Shown here one piece after another: positions 41,601 through 54,405 of a stretch of DNA of 64,000 bases (within the stretch, counting starts at the first letter, position 1; each line of letters begins with the position of its first letter). Location: NCBI GenBank assembly GCA_036571765.1, contig BROE01000013.1, forward strand, positions 4,396,868 to 4,460,867, given 5' to 3'. Source of the stretch: Plecoglossus altivelis (Eukaryota > Chordata > Actinopteri > Osmeriformes > Plecoglossidae). The notes beneath the pieces were generated by a model. That model searched no databases, was not told where the DNA came from, and was given only the letters and a program-made list of their open reading frames with translations. Position numbers and translations under genes: made by a program.

Positions 41601-42780
41601 AGGGGTTTAGAGCAAAATATTTCAATATAAATAATCAGCATTCAGTAAATACCTAAACGGAGACATATCAGATAAATATAATAGATTAAATTACAAACGT
41701 ATTATAAAATTCCAACATGGTGTCTTTTATTTCATTGATTTCTACAACGACATCGTGAGTTAAGGGAATCCCAGGCCCCTATAGAAAGATATATTGGTGC
41801 ATTCTTTCTGTAAAATATGACATGATAGACATGTGCTTGCGAGCTTGGATTTGAAGGCGTATTCATTGGTACAATAAAGTGGCAACCAAATGCTGAATGC
41901 ATTTAATATAAGTCGCCTATTGTAGGATATTGCAGCCTATATGTGACGTAAGAATTCTGTATCGGGAGAAAAAATCTACTATCGAATGAATGGGGCTATA
42001 TTGGTAAAATAATGAAAGCAAATGTCGCTAATAACGGTATGCAGTCTGCATACATGTCATGCAAGCAAGTCATGTCCTGTTTTATGGCGCATGCTGATGA
42101 TACAGTGACTTAAGGGGTCTCCCAGCAGACGGGCATGTTGGCCACAACAGCGTGAGCCAGAGGTTGTCAACGTATAATTTGGAACCCTGGGCTACATGTC
42201 TCACATCAGATGTCGTTTCGTTCGGTCTTTTCCTCCTAATGGTTTATAAGAAAATAGGACTACACTCTTGGGGGAGGATGACATTAAAAATACAAGTCAA
42301 TTCTGCAGATGACAATACGTGACCTAAAAGCTGGTTGTATAACATCTACCACTCAGTGGAAAGCCCGTCTAAAAGATTTTGGACTATGTCACTGGGAATG
42401 TTCGCCCATTCAGCCACAAGAGCATTAAGCAAATTGGCCACTGATGTTTGATGATAAACCAGGCTTGGTAATATCTCCTTGCCTTGCATGAATCGGGGTC
42501 AATGATAATAACAATAAAATGTTATTCCGAGTTCGGTGGGCAAAAACGTGTCAGACCTGCATACGATGCTTAACCTAAACAGCGTTTATGTGTTTTAAAA
42601 CATCGTAGAGTTGAAATGTTGATCAATGTCTTGAAATTGAAATACAGTGATTGGCCCAAAATCTATCAGCAATGTTGCACCGAGCAGAGTAGATAGCCAG
42701 CATTCCAAACGTGGTTCAATCAATAATTCGTTTAATAGTAGCCTAGCAGGGTAGTTGGTCGCGAATTTAAACCTGTAATA
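41600..42780. other. upstream intergenic, AT-rich, nothing recognised
   Basis: Unique AT-rich sequence; only short frames without family resemblance. Confidence 0.5.
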
Positions 42781-42784
42781 TTCC

Positions 42785-43020
42785 CGGCGCAATGAGTCAG
42801 TCACGTGCATTGCGTGCACAGTTCTAAGTGGTTATACTTTGTAGACAAGCAACTATATGCTGTAGCTCTCGACAATTGTGTCCTAAGAAATGACAATTTT
42901 GCTTTAGCGAACAGCGATCTGATCACGACTTAACCGCTAATTAAGACAACTCAGCCACTACGCATGCGCGCACTCGTTACCATTGCAGCGACAATGAAGG
43001 AGAGTGCAAGGTGAACACCA
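42785..43020. promoter_or_regulatory. promoter-like patch (AP-1, E-box, NRF1-like)
   Basis: AP-1 TGAGTCA at 42793-42799, TCACGTG E-box at 42801-42807 and NRF1-like CGCATGCGCG at 42961-42970. Motifs are exact, but functional assignment is inference. Confidence 0.3.
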
Positions 43021-43837
43021 CACTCAGTGCAGTCCCAGATTACCATCTAAGTGGCAGAAGTACCACAGTTGGGTTGTGACGACATTACCGCATCCAATAA
43101 AGGCTTGACTGGCGACGGGACTTCAGCGGATGGAAGGAAGCGCTATAGAAATTCGTCTCGCGGATGCCTTTGTCTTTATGTTGAATTTAAAAGGGCGTGC
43201 ATGGGTGTGTGGTTTCATAGCAAGTCACGGAACATGGTTGAGGTGTTGGGGAGGAACGGAAGGTGACGGCATGGTTGTAGTTTGTCTAGGGTCGAGGGGA
43301 GACTCATTCGGTGCTTATAGCTTCTGCTGTGCCGCTGGGAGACAGAACTCTGATCTACAGAGAGTGGAATTAAATGCATTATAGATTTTCTCATTTCATG
43401 GATGGCTGCTCGCTGGAGGGGGTTCCGGCCTGGCCGCAGAGTACACGCCAGTCTGTTCCCGAGGACAGAAGTGTAATGAAGCCTTTTGTGATTCAACAGT
43501 GAATATTAGATGCTGGGGTACCTTCAATAAAATAACGGAGGGGAGAATTTTTTCTTCTTCTCATTTGAAAGAACAGGACTGTAAACATGTCACATCAAAG
43601 TGCATCTTCCGAGATTATAAACGCTCCCTCTTCTTGATATGGGCACTGGTGCACATGCAGGCTGCCAGGGGCCCAGGCAGAAACACATGGGGTGTTTCAG
43701 GGCGTACCGTAGACGGACGGCGGCCATGATCTGGAATCAGGCCATCTGTCTGTTCTCTCTGTCAGCAGGGTTGATCAGGCTGCCTGGTGCTGATCATGTG
43801 ACCAGGAAGAGCGAGAAAAAGAGAGCGTTAGTTGGTA

Positions 43838-43840
<3 letters not shown>
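43020..43840. other. intergenic, nothing recognised
   Basis: Unique sequence; the frame at 43051-43266 has no recognised similarity. Confidence 0.4.

Positions 43841-43841
<1 letters not shown>

Positions 43842-43931
<90 letters not shown>
43842..43931. repeat. compound (TG)n(GA)n microsatellite
   Basis: Pure TG to about 43884 followed by pure GA. Confidence 0.95.
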
Positions 43932-43933
<2 letters not shown>

Positions 43934-44004
43934 TAAGCCATAGAGAAAGGGACACAGAAGAAGAGAGTGTTGGTATTTGAGTCTGTGTGTTTGTGAGCGA
44001 GTCA

Positions 44005-44560
44005 GTAGCAATAGAGAGGGAGACAGTAAGTCATACAGAGAGTGAGACAGTAAGCAATAGAGAGAGAGACAGACAGTAAGTAATACAGAGTGTGAGATAG
44101 TAAGCAATAGAGAGAGGCAGACAGTAAGTAATACAGAGAGTGAGACAGTAAGCAATAGAGAGAGGCAGACAGTAAGTAATGCAGAGAGTGAGATAGTAAG
44201 CAATAGAGAGGCAGACAGTAAGTAATACAGAGAGTGAGACAGTAAGCAATAGAGAGAAGCAGACAGTGAGCGATAGAGAGAGTGAGACAGTAAGCAATAG
44301 AGAGAAGCAGACATTAAGCAATAGAGAGAGGCAGACAGTAAGCAATAGAGAGAGGCAGACAGTGAGTGATAGAGAGAGGCAGAAAGTGAGTGATAGAGAG
44401 AGGTAGACAGTAAGGGATAGAGAGAGGCAGACAATAAGTGATAGAGGCAGACATTGAGTAATAGAGAGAGTGAGACAGTAAGCAATAGAGAGAGGCAGAC
44501 AGTAAGGGATAGAGAGAGGCAGACAGTAAGTAATACAGAGAGTGAGACAGTAAAATAGAG
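44005..44560. repeat. about 24-bp AGTAAGCAATAGAGAGAGGC minisatellite
   Basis: More than twenty degenerate units alternating GGCAGAC and GTGAGAC ends; produces long Leu/Ser-rich false frames on the minus strand. Confidence 0.9.
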
Positions 44561-44599
44561 AGTGTGTGTGTGAGAGAGCTTCAGTTGGCCCTCTCCAGT

Positions 44600-45519
44600 T
44601 AGGATGCACAGATGGCTCCCAGCACCGCTTCACATCTGCGTGATTGTCTTTCTTCTGTTCCACTCTGTTTACCTGTCTGGAGTAGACTGGAATTGACAAC
44701 TTAAACGGGGCCAAAAATTGCATAAGAAAGATTGCAGACTGGAGAGCTTGTACTCTTTCCTCATACTTCATCATCTTCAGAGTGAGACAGACAGCCGTCG
44801 TACTGTGAGCCGCTTGCCAGTCTTTCCATGACTGGTGGAAACTTACCTCCAGGAACAGACCTGCATTGTACATCAGATCTGATCCAACCAGATGGCAACG
44901 CCAGTAGAGGAAGTTATTTTTAACGCAGAGGGAGGGGTGGAGGGGGTGGGGGGTGGGGGGTGGGGATGAATATCTTTCAACATTTACCGTGATCCTTCAT
45001 CAGTAGAAAAGTTCTGTGGTTATTCCATTTCTCAGAATGAAAGAAATGATGGATTCTTCACCTCTCTTAAATACTGTGATGCATCCCTCCATTCCATCCC
45101 CTACATTTCATTGCCTCTATCTCTCCATTCCATCCCTTCCATTCCAATCCCTCCATTCAAGTTGAGTTGAACACCCTCGTTTCTCTCTGTTCTGTTCAAG
45201 CATCCACCTCCCCCAGCTCTCTGTTCTCTCTCACTTTCTCTCTGTCGCTCCCGAACACAGACACACATTTTGCTCACACTCTAGATATGTGTGTGTGACC
45301 ACCGACAGTCTGGAAGATTGATGACACCTAATCCAAATCGTCTTTCCCTCTGATATCCCCTGGTTCCCTCCTCTCTCTCTTTCTCCCTCCCTCCCTTTCC
45401 CTCCTTCTCTCTCTCTCCCCCCCTCTCTCTCATTCCCTCCCTCCTTCTATCTCTCTCTTTCTACCTCTCTCCTTATGCCTCTCCCTCCCTCCCCACCTCT
45501 CTCACCCTCATCCCCTTTT

Positions 45520-45573
<54 letters not shown>

Positions 45574-46030
45574 GTCTCTCTCTCCGTTGAGGCGGCTAGC
45601 CTTCCTAACAGTGGATAAACGGCTCCATCCATCTCTCGTCTTGTCTTGTCCAGCCAGCCTTCGGGGCTGTTATGAATCTCTCGCCCCGGTGTTCGTTTCA
45701 GGAGCGATTCTCTGCCTCTACAAAAGCGTGCTTGTGCTTGTATGTTCGTGTGGATGAGAGAGAGGGATAGGTTCTGCTGTAACAGGATTACATGTTTTCA
45801 TCTCTAAACGACTCGGCTTCCTCGTGTCTCTCTTGTCAAATCCTTGGTGCGCCATGTCTGTGGGTGTGCATGTGAATCTGATCCTGTCGTGAGGGAGAGA
45901 GAGCGGGGGAGAACATTCTCTTACGTGTGAGGAACTCTGCCTTGTTCTCCGAGGGTAGAGTACAGATGCAACACTCATCAGAAGGTTTCTCCTGAGTCGA
46001 AACATCAAGAGCGTGGCCAAATGCCAGGCG
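44600..46030. other. intergenic with CT-rich tract
   Basis: (CT)-rich 45360-45585, pure at 45520-45570. No gene seen. Confidence 0.5.
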
Positions 46031-46041
46031 GTCAACACGCC

Positions 46042-46133
46042 CCACTCACGCGCCCCACTCACGCGCACCACTCACGCGCACCACTCACGCGCCCCACTCA
46101 CGCGCCCCACTCACGCGCCCCACTCACGCGCCC
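46042..46133. repeat. 13-bp CACTCACGCGCCC minisatellite
   Basis: Seven tandem units with CGCGCAC variants. Confidence 0.9.
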
Positions 46134-46139
46134 CGAGCA

Positions 46140-47470
46140 CCCACGTCCACTGTAATCCCAGGAAAGGCCTCATGAGGTTGCCAGGTTACGGTGTGAGCGT
46201 GGAGTGAGACACAGAGGGAGGTGTGAAAGCGTGCCGGGAAACACCTTGAGTCAGGAGAGGAGGAACTGCCATGATAGCTGAGAGGAAACCATGCTATGGG
46301 TCAGCCGCCACTGTAGGCATGTTGCATGCGTGGATGAGCCTGTGTGTGCGTCTATTCGTGTGTGTGAGTGTGTGTGTGTGTGTATTGAGGCTGTGGTGTA
46401 GTAGAACGCTTCCTGAGGGGAAGCACTGGGGAAGATTAATCCATGTCACTGGTCAGCTCGTCTCAATGTAAAGGCCTGCTTGAGGGAGGCACCAGCGTAA
46501 GTGCTTACATGCCCCGCCATTCTCCAGTTATTTTCCTCTTTCATCTCTCTTTTTAAAGCCTCTGACAGCCCCTACACACAACCAGGGATGAGGAAGAGAG
46601 AAAGAATGGGAAAAAGAGAGATATTTCTAAAGAGGGTGGGAGACCAAGGGGAACAGCACTGCATGAGAATTGGCAATGGAGGTCATTCAACATCAGCTCG
46701 GATATTTCTTGCCCCTGCAGGAAATGAGTAAGGGCCAAACAGGACATTCAGAGGCCTCTTTACTGCATTATATAAACACCAGCCCAACTCCCATTACTGT
46801 CCCTCCCTCCCTCCCTCTGTCAAGGTTATCCTTTCACCTCTGAGGAATACAGCTAAAGATGTAGCATGTCTGCCCTGTTTCCTACACGCATCATCTAAGC
46901 AAGACTCGGCAAACCTCGATCAAGATGTTACATTAACGATCCATCTATAACCCCCCCCCCCCCCCCCTCCCTTCCACTGTGTCTACTCGTTTAGACTACC
47001 TTGAGATTCAGTCAGCCTGTGCTTCCAGGTAATCTGCATCTGAGCAATTGCTTTAACACCAAATATCCAGCAGAGGGCAGTCTAGCTCTGCTGATGATCA
47101 CTGCCGCCCAACCGTCAGCAGGTCAATGGAACACCAGGAGCTAGCAACACAGCTTCTTCTCCTTGTGTTAGAACGGGTCTCTGGTGTTTATGAAAGAACA
47201 GCATTTCAGGGCCTTGTCTGTGTATCTGCTGGCACTGAGAAACAGTGTGTGTGTTTTTATCGCAGTGGTGTCTGTGTGTGTGTGTGTGTGTGTATGTGTG
47301 AGCGTGTGTCTGTCTAGCATGGACAGGCTGTTAAACCACAGGGCTGTAGGAGCCTATGGAGAGACAGGAAATGATCGTACCATATGGTGCCACTGCAGTT
47401 GCTGGACAGGTCTGTCTATTTCCCACAACCAAGTTCACATCACTCTGGGGTTCCAGAAACACAATAGAGG
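46140..47470. other. intergenic, nothing recognised
   Basis: Unique sequence with (TG)n at 46361-46383 and 47272-47302 and poly-C at 46951-46967. Confidence 0.5.
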
Positions 47471-47478
47471 AACAAACA

Positions 47479-47668
47479 AGATGGAAGACAGTACAGCTGG
47501 AGGACAGCACAGCAGGACGACAGTACAGCTGGAGGACAGTACAGCTGGAGGACAGTACAGCTGGAGGACAGTACAGGTGGAGGACAGTACAGCTGGAGGA
47601 CAGCACAGCAGGACGACAGTACAGCTGGAGGACAGGACAGCTGGAGGACAGTACAGCTGGAGGACCGT
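47479..47668. repeat. 16-bp GACAGTACAGCTGGAG minisatellite
   Basis: About twelve units with a GACAGCACAGCAGGAC variant at two places. Confidence 0.92.
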
Positions 47669-47689
47669 ACAGCGGGGCCATTATTTGTG

Positions 47690-49440
47690 GTGATTAATCA
47701 ATATGCATCAGTTAAGCTGTGTAAAAAAAACAAACCCTAATCAAATACCGTTCAGAGAAACGTTTTGCTTCTTGGTAAATGTATCCAGAGGTCTTATTTT
47801 AGTGAAATCGTAGTTTGTTGAAACCGTTATGCATTTCCTGTGGCCTTTAACCAAGATCTAAAAAACTACAAGTCCCAGAGGCAGCTGCCCCCGTGGAATT
47901 CTACCACTGATTAAACCTCCTCATCAATATGTCACCAGTCACACTTATGTAATTTCTTAACTATTGACCTGTTTAAAATGTAGAGTGCTTCAAAGTTCAG
48001 GAGAGAGAATGATCTTTGGACTATAGATGAGCTGTCTTTATTCAAACCAGTGACCTTGAAGTAGATGACGGCTAAGGCTTGAATAGGGTGAAATGTTTAA
48101 AATACAGATTAGGTATATATCGATTTGAAGAGAGTATTATGGAGGAAGTATTACGGGAAAGAAAACGGGAAATAGAGAATATGTCCTAATAGAAGGCGAT
48201 GTTGTAAATGGTTTTGCCTGCGTGTGTCTTTGTGCTCTGTGAAAATCATTAATCTTTCCTTTCACAACTGATAACAGGCTTCAAAAGAGTGTGACAGCTA
48301 AAGAAAGAAAGTGTGTGCGCGTGTGTGTGCACCTCTGCGTGTGTGTGTAACCGGATTTTCAATCACACACCACAAAGACGATGACAGTGATACTTGAGCG
48401 CAGACCCTCAGTCACAGTAAATCGTCCTCCAACCTTATCTTGCCGAGTCTGCAGGAAAAAACGGTGGGAAAGACTAAATACAACTGAAAGGGCTTGTTCC
48501 TCACCTGCTCTGAAAGGATGCACTTTGGATGCCATGGAATACACTGTAGGTTCACAATCACCTTCAAAGTCACTTTTGATTGTATGACTAGAAATGCTTT
48601 TTGTGGGCCGGGAAAAGTGTTTCAGAAGAAGTGCATCCCTAAAGTTATCTGAGGGGACGATGACTGCGAAGATCAAAGTGTTCCGCCAGCGATATCGACT
48701 CAATTTATTCTGATAATTCCATGAAATTAAATGTTCACCCTGATAACAGAGAGCCCATGAAAAATGTAGCTGGTAAGTTTACATTGACCAAAAGGGGGAA
48801 CCAAAGACCAAAGAAAAATGAATCTGCATAAAATGTGTTTAAACTTCATTTGTGGCCTTCTGTAGCAAGAGGTTTGGGCCAATCTGTTCACACAAAGCTA
48901 ATAGTGTAGTACACCACTTCTGTATGCTTGAAACTGCTCCATTTCTCCCTCCAGTATCACAGGCTCGTACCAGAGAGCGTACCATAGATGACACACAGCC
49001 CAAACGTTCTGGAAGTGGGATAAATCAATCCAACTCAGATCTTTACATGGCTAGAGAGAGGGAGGACGGAAAATACAGTTAGTGAAAGAGCAGAAGAGGA
49101 AGAGAGAGGTTGGTGGGGAATGGTGGTGACAGTGGCTTCTGTACCAAGTCCTAAAACGTAGTTTAATGCACTGCGTCTGGGAGAAGTACACTTTGTATTA
49201 TGTTAGCTCCATCTTAGGGTATATTAAGGAGGAACCTTCTCTTTTTGTCCAAACATCATCCCTCCTGTCACTGTAACAGGCGGGTGGGGATGCGGGTCAC
49301 TGCTATGATGTGTGTGTGTAAGTGACTGTGTCATGGGCCCTGGAAGATTCCAGATGGGAAACTAGTTGTTGCTCCATCCTCTCTCTGAATCTGGCAGACT
49401 GCTCTTAATGCAGATTCCGAATTCTGGTGCTTTCGATGAT
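47690..49440. other. intergenic, nothing recognised
   Basis: Unique AT-rich sequence; no splice-flanked coding segment found. Confidence 0.5.
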
Positions 49441-49461
49441 CAGTATGTCAGTCTGTCGGAC

Positions 49462-49543
49462 TGTCAGTCAGTCAGTCAGTCAGTCAGTCAGTCAGTCAGT
49501 CTGTCTGTCTGTCTGTCTGTTTGTCTGTTTGTCTGTCTGTCTA

Positions 49544-49606
<63 letters not shown>
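49462..49606. repeat. compound (GTCA)n(GTCT)n(CT)n microsatellite
   Basis: Three blocks in order: GTCA about nine times, GTCT about seventeen times with interruptions, then pure CT. Confidence 0.95.
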
Positions 49607-49607
<1 letters not shown>

Positions 49608-49609
49608 CT

Positions 49610-50835
49610 CTCTCATATTCACTTCTCCTTTAGCACAAAGTGCATCTGTCCCGTGCATGCAATGGTGGGTGTGAGCGCGTGCTGTCACCTGGCCTATAAG
49701 AATGAGCAATGAATGAGAGGAATCTGCGAGGCGTGCTGCGACTGGGGCCGTGCAGCATCCATTATGGGGCTAAAGCACCTCCGCCGTGTTTGACGAGGGA
49801 GAGCAACCAAAGCCGCGCCCCGGGACAGTCCATTAAACCTGCGCTCGGCGTCTCTCTGTTGTCTCTCTTTTTCTTTTGAAGACACGCTCGCACGCTATTG
49901 GATGTACCGCAACCCAACCATCGATCATGTCGTTGTTAGTGGACGACGGTTTATTTTTTATTTTTTTAAAGTTGGGCTCTTTGTACCTTACTGGTCATGT
50001 TCAGACAACCTTAGTGTTGTTTGCTTTTGTAAGCTTCTTCCTCTTTTATTTCCCTGTTTCATAAATGACAGACCAGGCTTCACCAACCCACTTTATATAA
50101 GCAAGATGAATGCCCGAGCTGGAGGTTGTCTCTGGTCAAGCAAAATATCCTCACAGGCAATGTTAAGATTCAGATCCTAGCAGGCAGCTGTGCTCTACAA
50201 ACTAAACTTAAAACAGCAGAGGATTTTGACAGCGTGAGAAATATACAGGACATAGTGGAAACAGCAGAAATAGGACACCTAATCAATTCCTCTCCTGTGA
50301 GAAACGTCTTTGAGTAGGATAATGATCACTTTTCGTAGTTCAGGGTATTGATTATGACTGATGCCTTGTTTGCAAACAGCAAACTCAGCGCAGAGTGGAT
50401 ACAGCTGTTTTCTCGTCACGTTCATTTGGCCATATCATTTTTCCTCAGAAGCCTTGTCGACGCGTTGCCCCGCCGTTTGTCAAAATGAGAAACGAGAAAC
50501 ACACCGTGAATCGTGGACGTCTTAAGTTAATGGTTCGCCCAAAGCAGAGAGATACTTACCAGAATCCCGGCAGTCACCGTAATCACGTCACGCCACGTGC
50601 ACGCCAACGGTCACAGTCGCACGCGTGGACGAGCGCTGTCATCGTTTCACCAAGGATCAAAGGTGCGTGGAGGTGAAGGGAAGAGCCTTCCTGGAGGTCA
50701 TCACAAAGGTCACTTCCTGTCGCACAGCACAGGGTTCTGTGTTGCTGCATATGAACAGTCTCTGTGGTAACGCAGGCGAGGAGCATGTGCAGGTTCACGT
50801 TGCGTTGAAGCATGGACATGCACAGACGGTCCTAT
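49610..50835. other. intergenic, nothing recognised
   Basis: Unique sequence, moderately GC-rich at 49730-49850 and 50570-50650; no gene identified. Confidence 0.5.
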
Positions 50836-50836
50836 C

Positions 50837-51165
50837 ATCAGAATCAGAATGTGAGTCATGGAAGTTTCCACAACTGGAATTTACTGTTGCAGGATGCAGC
50901 CAAGGACAAACATACACATATATATCTTACACTTTAAAAAGTGGAAAAGCACAATAGTCGAACTAATTCTAAGAACATATAACATATAAATTGCATATAA
51001 AAAGAAGAATGAGAATGGGAAACATAGTGTAAATGAGGTCAAGGTAACTTGTGCACAGTCCAAATAGGTATAGGATGGAGTTATAACAGATAATGAAAGT
51101 CATAAACGTCAGTGGGAGTCCTTGGCCTTGTTGAAGAAGCCAGAAGCAGATGGAAAGAAATGTGA
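50837..51165 (-). mobile_element. L2-like LINE 3' end, degraded
   Basis: On the minus strand a frame ending 'FFPSASGFFNKAKDSH' and stop (about 51158-51108) is followed by an AT-rich tail to a TTCTGATTCTGATGATA end at about 50837. This is the arrangement of a non-LTR retrotransposon C-terminus and 3' UTR. Confidence 0.5.
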
Positions 51166-51179
51166 ATACAAGATGAGGC

Positions 51180-51330
51180 CCTGGACAGGCACACAGACAG
51201 AACTGAACACAGTGTCAGGACCCAGACAGACAAACAGACAGAACTGAGCACTGTGTCAAGACCTGGACAGACACACAGACAGAACTGAACAGTGTCGGGA
51301 CCCGGACAGACAGACAGAACTGAACGCAGT
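51180..51330. repeat. about 50-bp CAGACAGAACTGAAC minisatellite
   Basis: Three to four copies of a unit containing GGACAGACACACAGACAGAA and AGTGTCGGGACC, next to the LINE tail. Confidence 0.8.
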
Positions 51331-51399
51331 GTCGGGACTGAACGCTCCTCCACTTCACCTGCGTATCACAAACATCAGAGGCGTAGTGGTCCAAGTGCC

Positions 51400-52460
51400 T
51401 TGCCACCTCCCCAGACAAACCATCTTCTCAGCACGCCACAGTTCTACAGTGTGGATCCACCTTCTGTGTCTCTTACATGGATTCACCAAGTGGTCTGCCT
51501 GCAAATGACTTCCTCGCTTTGGGATCGAAGAGACTGCGCCCTCCTCTCTGGATTCATCTATTCAAATGTTTCTCTCTGCAAACAACAACACAGATGGTAA
51601 GAAGGAGTTGATGTGAATTCATTGCTCAAAGCCACCGGACAGTTCCCATTTCTCACAAAGTGACAACTCCAATTTGATGCTCATACATTTCTGATTTTAA
51701 CAGCGTTTGCGTGCAGACATTAATTTTCATGGAAATCAATGAGGTCTGCTTTGAGAATAAGAATGTGGTGATGCTGGCAAGAATGTGTTTCCTCCTTGTA
51801 GTTCATCATCATCAGACAGTTGTATTGACGAAACAGGAGGGGGGGTCAGTATATTTGTGCCTTACAGTACGTGTGAATGTTTGTAGGGGGGGGGGGGCAG
51901 CAGTATGCAGTAGTGTGGCCTTCAGATGAGCAAAGAATCAGAGAGATTACAAATACTTTAGGGAAAATCCTACAGTTACTTAAACCACAACTTCAGTTGT
52001 TAAAGGTCTGTTTGTAAGTGTTGGAATTCAATAGACAGCAACGTTTTGAAACTTTTGTTTCGTGCATCTCACGTTAACGCAGCTTTCCAAATCCACGTTC
52101 AGATGCAAATCGATGACTCGGACAACGTAAATGATTTCGAAGAAACGATTTGGCGTTTTCATGGAAAGTTTTCATTCCGGTTTTGGATTCCTGACAAAGT
52201 GGAGAGGGGATGTTGTTTCCAAGGTGATGAGAGATGGAGAGTTTCAAGGAGCAGAGCAGCAACGTCTTGTGGGATCCAGCTTCTGGTTTGAAAAGCAGAG
52301 GGAAGAACGTTAAGGAAGCTGATAGTCTAAACACTTGTTAACCTCCACCTTCCTCCTCTTAACACACTTCAACACAAGCAAACGAACGAAACAGCAAGAT
52401 GCAACAGTTGGAAAAAGCAACAAATGTATATACAAAAACACACTTCCTAATGCACCACAG
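51400..52460. other. intergenic, nothing recognised
   Basis: Unique sequence with a poly-G run at about 51887-51896. Confidence 0.5.
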
Positions 52461-52468
52461 ATCTCTCC

Positions 52469-52469
<1 letters not shown>

Positions 52470-52519
<50 letters not shown>
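52470..52519. repeat. (CT)n microsatellite
   Basis: Near-pure CT, about 50 bp. Confidence 0.95.
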
Positions 52520-52523
<4 letters not shown>

Positions 52524-53235
52524 TTTCTTGTTCATTCCGTCTCCCAATCTACCATATCACTCTTTCTCTGTTTCCTCCCTCCTGTCCATTGACTTCTAAA
52601 TAATTCTCTGTCATAAGAGCATCAGAACGGCAGTGTGTGTTGATGCTGCTGCAGGAGAACCTGGATGGACTCATGGGCCCTGGGGCCCGATATCAAATAT
52701 TAACTCTGGGTTAAGAGCTGCAGCACCATTGATCCCGGCAAAGGCTTCAGACCCTTTTGTGGGAGCAGCATTTAAAGCAGCCCGACTCGGGAAACCGGGA
52801 CGCGACGGGAATATTAACCACGCGTCCGCCCCCAGAAGGTGGTGAGGGAATCTGCATTGTAAAGCGAGGGGCCACGCTGTTTCGCAGTGCGCCCGGCGGC
52901 GTGCCACGCTTTACGTGGCGTGCTGCAGGGCAGAAATGAGAAGTAACATGATGTCAGAGCCCTCCCTCCCCGCGTCTCGCCACATCCCCCAGAATGAACA
53001 GCACGACGAGCTTGACCTGCGCTCTGCCCGTTGACTCAGATAGACTTTACTGTGCACACCCTGTTTCTGCCTGTGATCCATGCCTGTTCCAGCCAGGGAT
53101 TTTCCTGTGTCCTTCCTGCGGTCGACCTGGACAATACTGCTCGGACCCCCTGCCTGCTTCTGACCCTGTTGTTTTGGGTTCAGTGTTTGGTTTTCGAACT
53201 CTCACTCTCTGAGCGGTGGAGTGGGTGAGGTGGGA
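52520..53235. other. intergenic, GC-rich patch 52650-52930
   Basis: A GC-rich stretch with an open 70-codon frame (52633-52845) that I do not recognise. Confidence 0.4.
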
Positions 53236-53240
53236 TGGGA

Positions 53241-53455
53241 GAGTCAAGAGAGAGAGAGAGAGTGGAGAGGAGAGAGAGAGAGAGAGTGGAGAGGAGAGAG
53301 AGAGAAGAGAGGAGATAGAGAAAGAGAGTGTGGAGAGGAGAGAGAGAGAAGAAAGGAGAGAGAGAGGAGAGAGCAAGGCGCAAGATAAAAATAGAGAGAG
53401 CGAGAGAGGAGAGATAGGGGAGGGAGAGAGAGAAAAGGAGGCAGTGAGAGAGGAT
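53241..53455. repeat. (GA)n/GAGAGTGGAGAGGA array
   Basis: Imperfect purine repeat with recurring GAGTGGAGAGGAGAGAGAGA. Confidence 0.9.
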
Positions 53456-54026
53456 AAATGAGGAGTCTCAAAAGCTTTAAGCATGCCTTATGCCATTTAT
53501 CACTTTTTGAAGAGCCACTTGTTGGGACTGTTGTGCTCCACTGCTGTTTTCCAGGACCAAAGTCGGTGTCCTAACCCATGTGCTGCCTTTGGTCACTGTG
53601 ACCCACCATTGTGGTTCAAAAGGTGAATCACAATGATCCAAAGGCAGCACAAGGGATTAGATATTAGCGAAACACAAAACTAACAATAAACTGCTTACTC
53701 AAGTATCCCAAGTATGGCATGGCAAAATGGATTATTTTGCGCTACACCATTGAATTCATTTGGCAAGCTGCGGAACAACGAAAATATTACAATCAACCTC
53801 TCTCTTGTACCTCTTGGATGTAGGAAGATGGAGCTTCTATTTGAATGTGATGGTGCATAGCCATGGCAGAAGTCAGCCATGGCTGCAGCCGTGAATGAGG
53901 GTCATAAGGAACACATCTGAACATGTTCACCAGGAGGAAATTTGAGTTTCCTTCCGTCACAGTGTTCAAGGTGAAATGAAAACGTGCCAAAGCAAGTTCT
54001 GTTGGCTAGAAGATGGATGCCGTCAC

Positions 54027-54405
54027 TGACGAAAACACACACATACACACACACATAGGTATACACACAGGTATACACACACAAAGGACCAGTACACACC
54101 CTCTTTTCACACACACACCCATTCGCACGCAGACACACACTCTCACACACAGGGAGGACGAAAGCACGAAAGCACGAAAGCAAACACTGCATTCGGTAAC
54201 ATGGTAATTGAACTTTCATCAGGTCGACCAGTAGATATTCAGTTTCTAACAGTGGACAATGGAAATGAGGGGGGGAACTAAGAAGTTCGAGATATGGAGG
54301 GACGAGACACACACACACTCACACACACCTACAAACACACGCACGCACTCACACACACCTACACACACACACACACACACATTCACACACACACACACAC
54401 ACACA
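54027..54405. repeat. scattered (CA)n clusters
   Basis: CA-rich at 54037-54150 and 54309-54405, with unique sequence between. Flanking 53460-54025 and 54410-55570 show nothing. Confidence 0.8.

Noticed and set aside
44031..44873. 280-codon Leu/Ser-rich frame upstream of dmxl2
   Set aside because: Produced by the 24-bp minisatellite; composition is purely repeat-derived.
52633..52845. GC-rich 70-codon frame as a possible exon
   Set aside because: No recognisable family and no convincing splice-site pair; overlapping minus-strand frame equally open.
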